In this document: positions 63,111 through 64,000 of the stretch, piece after piece
Numbering within the stretch: the stretch's first letter is position 1
How the letters are laid out: the number at the start of each line of letters is the position of its first letter
DNA from: Liolophura sinensis
Lineage: Eukaryota; Mollusca; Polyplacophora; Chitonida; Chitonidae
Assembly (NCBI RefSeq): GCF_032854445.1
Contig: NC_088301.1
Location: forward strand, 17,632,018 to 17,696,017
DNA length: 64,000 nt
Direction of reading: 5' to 3'
Translations under genes and position numbers: made by a program
The notes under the pieces: model-generated
The model's input: only the letters and a program-made list of their open reading frames with translations
Databases searched by the model: none
Told to the model about the DNA's origin: nothing

Positions 63111-63810
63111 ACCGTCGCTGCTGCTGTAGTCTTTCCTCCCTCTCATGTATTTTTTTGTATTATATTTCAATCTTTGTACACACATAACAGATAACAGAGT
63201 GCTTATATCAGCCTTTAGCAAACACTCGGTTTATTTAAAATCTACAGGCACGGAGTGCAGTGATGTAAGCACTGATCATACATGTGCAGCCACCTTAGTT
63301 CGGCTCATAAAGTCGACGATAAGCTCGGATCAAAAAGTCCCCTACATGCCAGTACGCCTCATAGAGTTATCCATATAGATACGCATCAAGTAGTCACCTA
63401 ACTGAGGTTATGAAAGTGCCAGCACAACAACTGTCACCTGAGGATTTGCTTTTCCCGACCCTCGCTACACGCACCATTGCCATATGATATGACTGTCCCA
63501 CAGAACATACATGTGTACGGCTGCTCGACTTACACCAAATTTAGGATTACCGAGCTACACTTGAGGGACTAGTTTTAGCCTGTACACCCGGGACCTTACT
63601 CTAGGCTGGGTTGAACAGCCATTTTGAGGAATGTTTTGCACACAGGATTTATCACGAGTAAGCGTTCAGCGTTCAGGAACACTGACGGACTTGGCCGGCG
63701 GCCATAGGTTGATTCTCAGGGGAAGAGCGAACGTCTACAACGGCACTAGTCCAACATAGTAAGTCGTTATAGATGTACGGTATCTAGTTTATTCCGTACA
63801 TTCGAACAGG
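63111..63810. other. No recognisable gene
   Basis: Short frames at 63145-63378 on the plus strand and 63039-63221 on the minus strand have no recognisable content. Confidence 0.4.
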
Positions 63811-63817
63811 GCTGGTT

Positions 63818-64000
63818 CACTTCGGAGCCATAATGGTTAAAACGCCTCAAATTGGGTGACCCGAGATCAAACCAAAGACTTCAAACATGGTACTTGTTGC
63901 TGCCGCGCTTGGCGCTCATCACTGAGAGGTTAGAGCAAAGAAACATGATTGGTTGGCCCAATGACAGTATACTGTGACTGGACAGAGTGTCATGTCTGGT
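63818..64000 (+). mobile_element. SINE family II, cut by the window end
   Basis: CTTCGGAGCCATAATGGTTA (A-box-like) and CCCGAGATCAAACC (B-box-like), then ATGATTGGTTGGCCCAATGACAG and TATACTGTGACTGG, matching 19903-20158. Confidence 0.7.

Overview
This is eukaryotic nuclear DNA, AT-rich and dominated by introns and transposable-element remnants. A bivalve mollusc (or a close lophotrochozoan) is the best guess. This rests on abundant tRNA-derived SINEs ending in a conserved GAGTACGGCGTAAAACACCA-like block plus (AAAT)n, on EGF exons of the MEGF/CED-1 style, and on an F-type lectin (FTP) domain. It is inference, not a database match.

The organising feature is a plus-strand tandem family of one receptor gene: signal peptide, short EGF-like exon, two-exon F-type lectin domain, several 50-residue eight-cysteine EGF-like exons, one transmembrane (TM) exon, and a cytoplasmic-tail exon ending in three tyrosine motifs (YNT., YEAI, YVNL). 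All internal boundaries up to the TM exon are phase 1, so exons can be added or lost without breaking frame.

Layout. 1-373: end of an LTR and an EGF pseudoexon of an upstream copy. About 1.8-11 kb: copy A, which keeps a promoter and signal exon but has lost all ectodomain exons and has damaged TM and tail exons. 11.7-12.7 kb: solo LTR. 13.0-34.4 kb: copy B, for which ten exons join into one 504-residue frame; it is the only copy that looks functional. 35.8-45 kb: a spacer with a 37-bp minisatellite, a 1.6-kb foldback element, a tyrosine-recombinase (Crypton-like) relic and a full SINE. 45.7-54.9 kb: copy C, a decaying copy with an in-frame TGA in its TM exon, lost disulfide cysteines and a retroposon in an EGF exon, but an intact tail exon. 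56.6-62.9 kb: a 16-bp array and a roughly 80-copy, 76-bp satellite. 62.9-64 kb: dispersed repeats and a second SINE family.

Transposons use the introns as landing sites: Harbinger (two copies), Tc1/mariner (two), a DIRS-like recombinase, Penelope-like reverse transcriptases (three), an RNase H-bearing LINE and solo LTRs. Because the receptor copies are paralogous, several insertions have an empty counterpart in another copy, so events can be ordered relative to the duplications. The most interesting biology is the clustered lectin-EGF receptor with a phosphotyrosine-type tail, a plausible but untested innate recognition or engulfment receptor.
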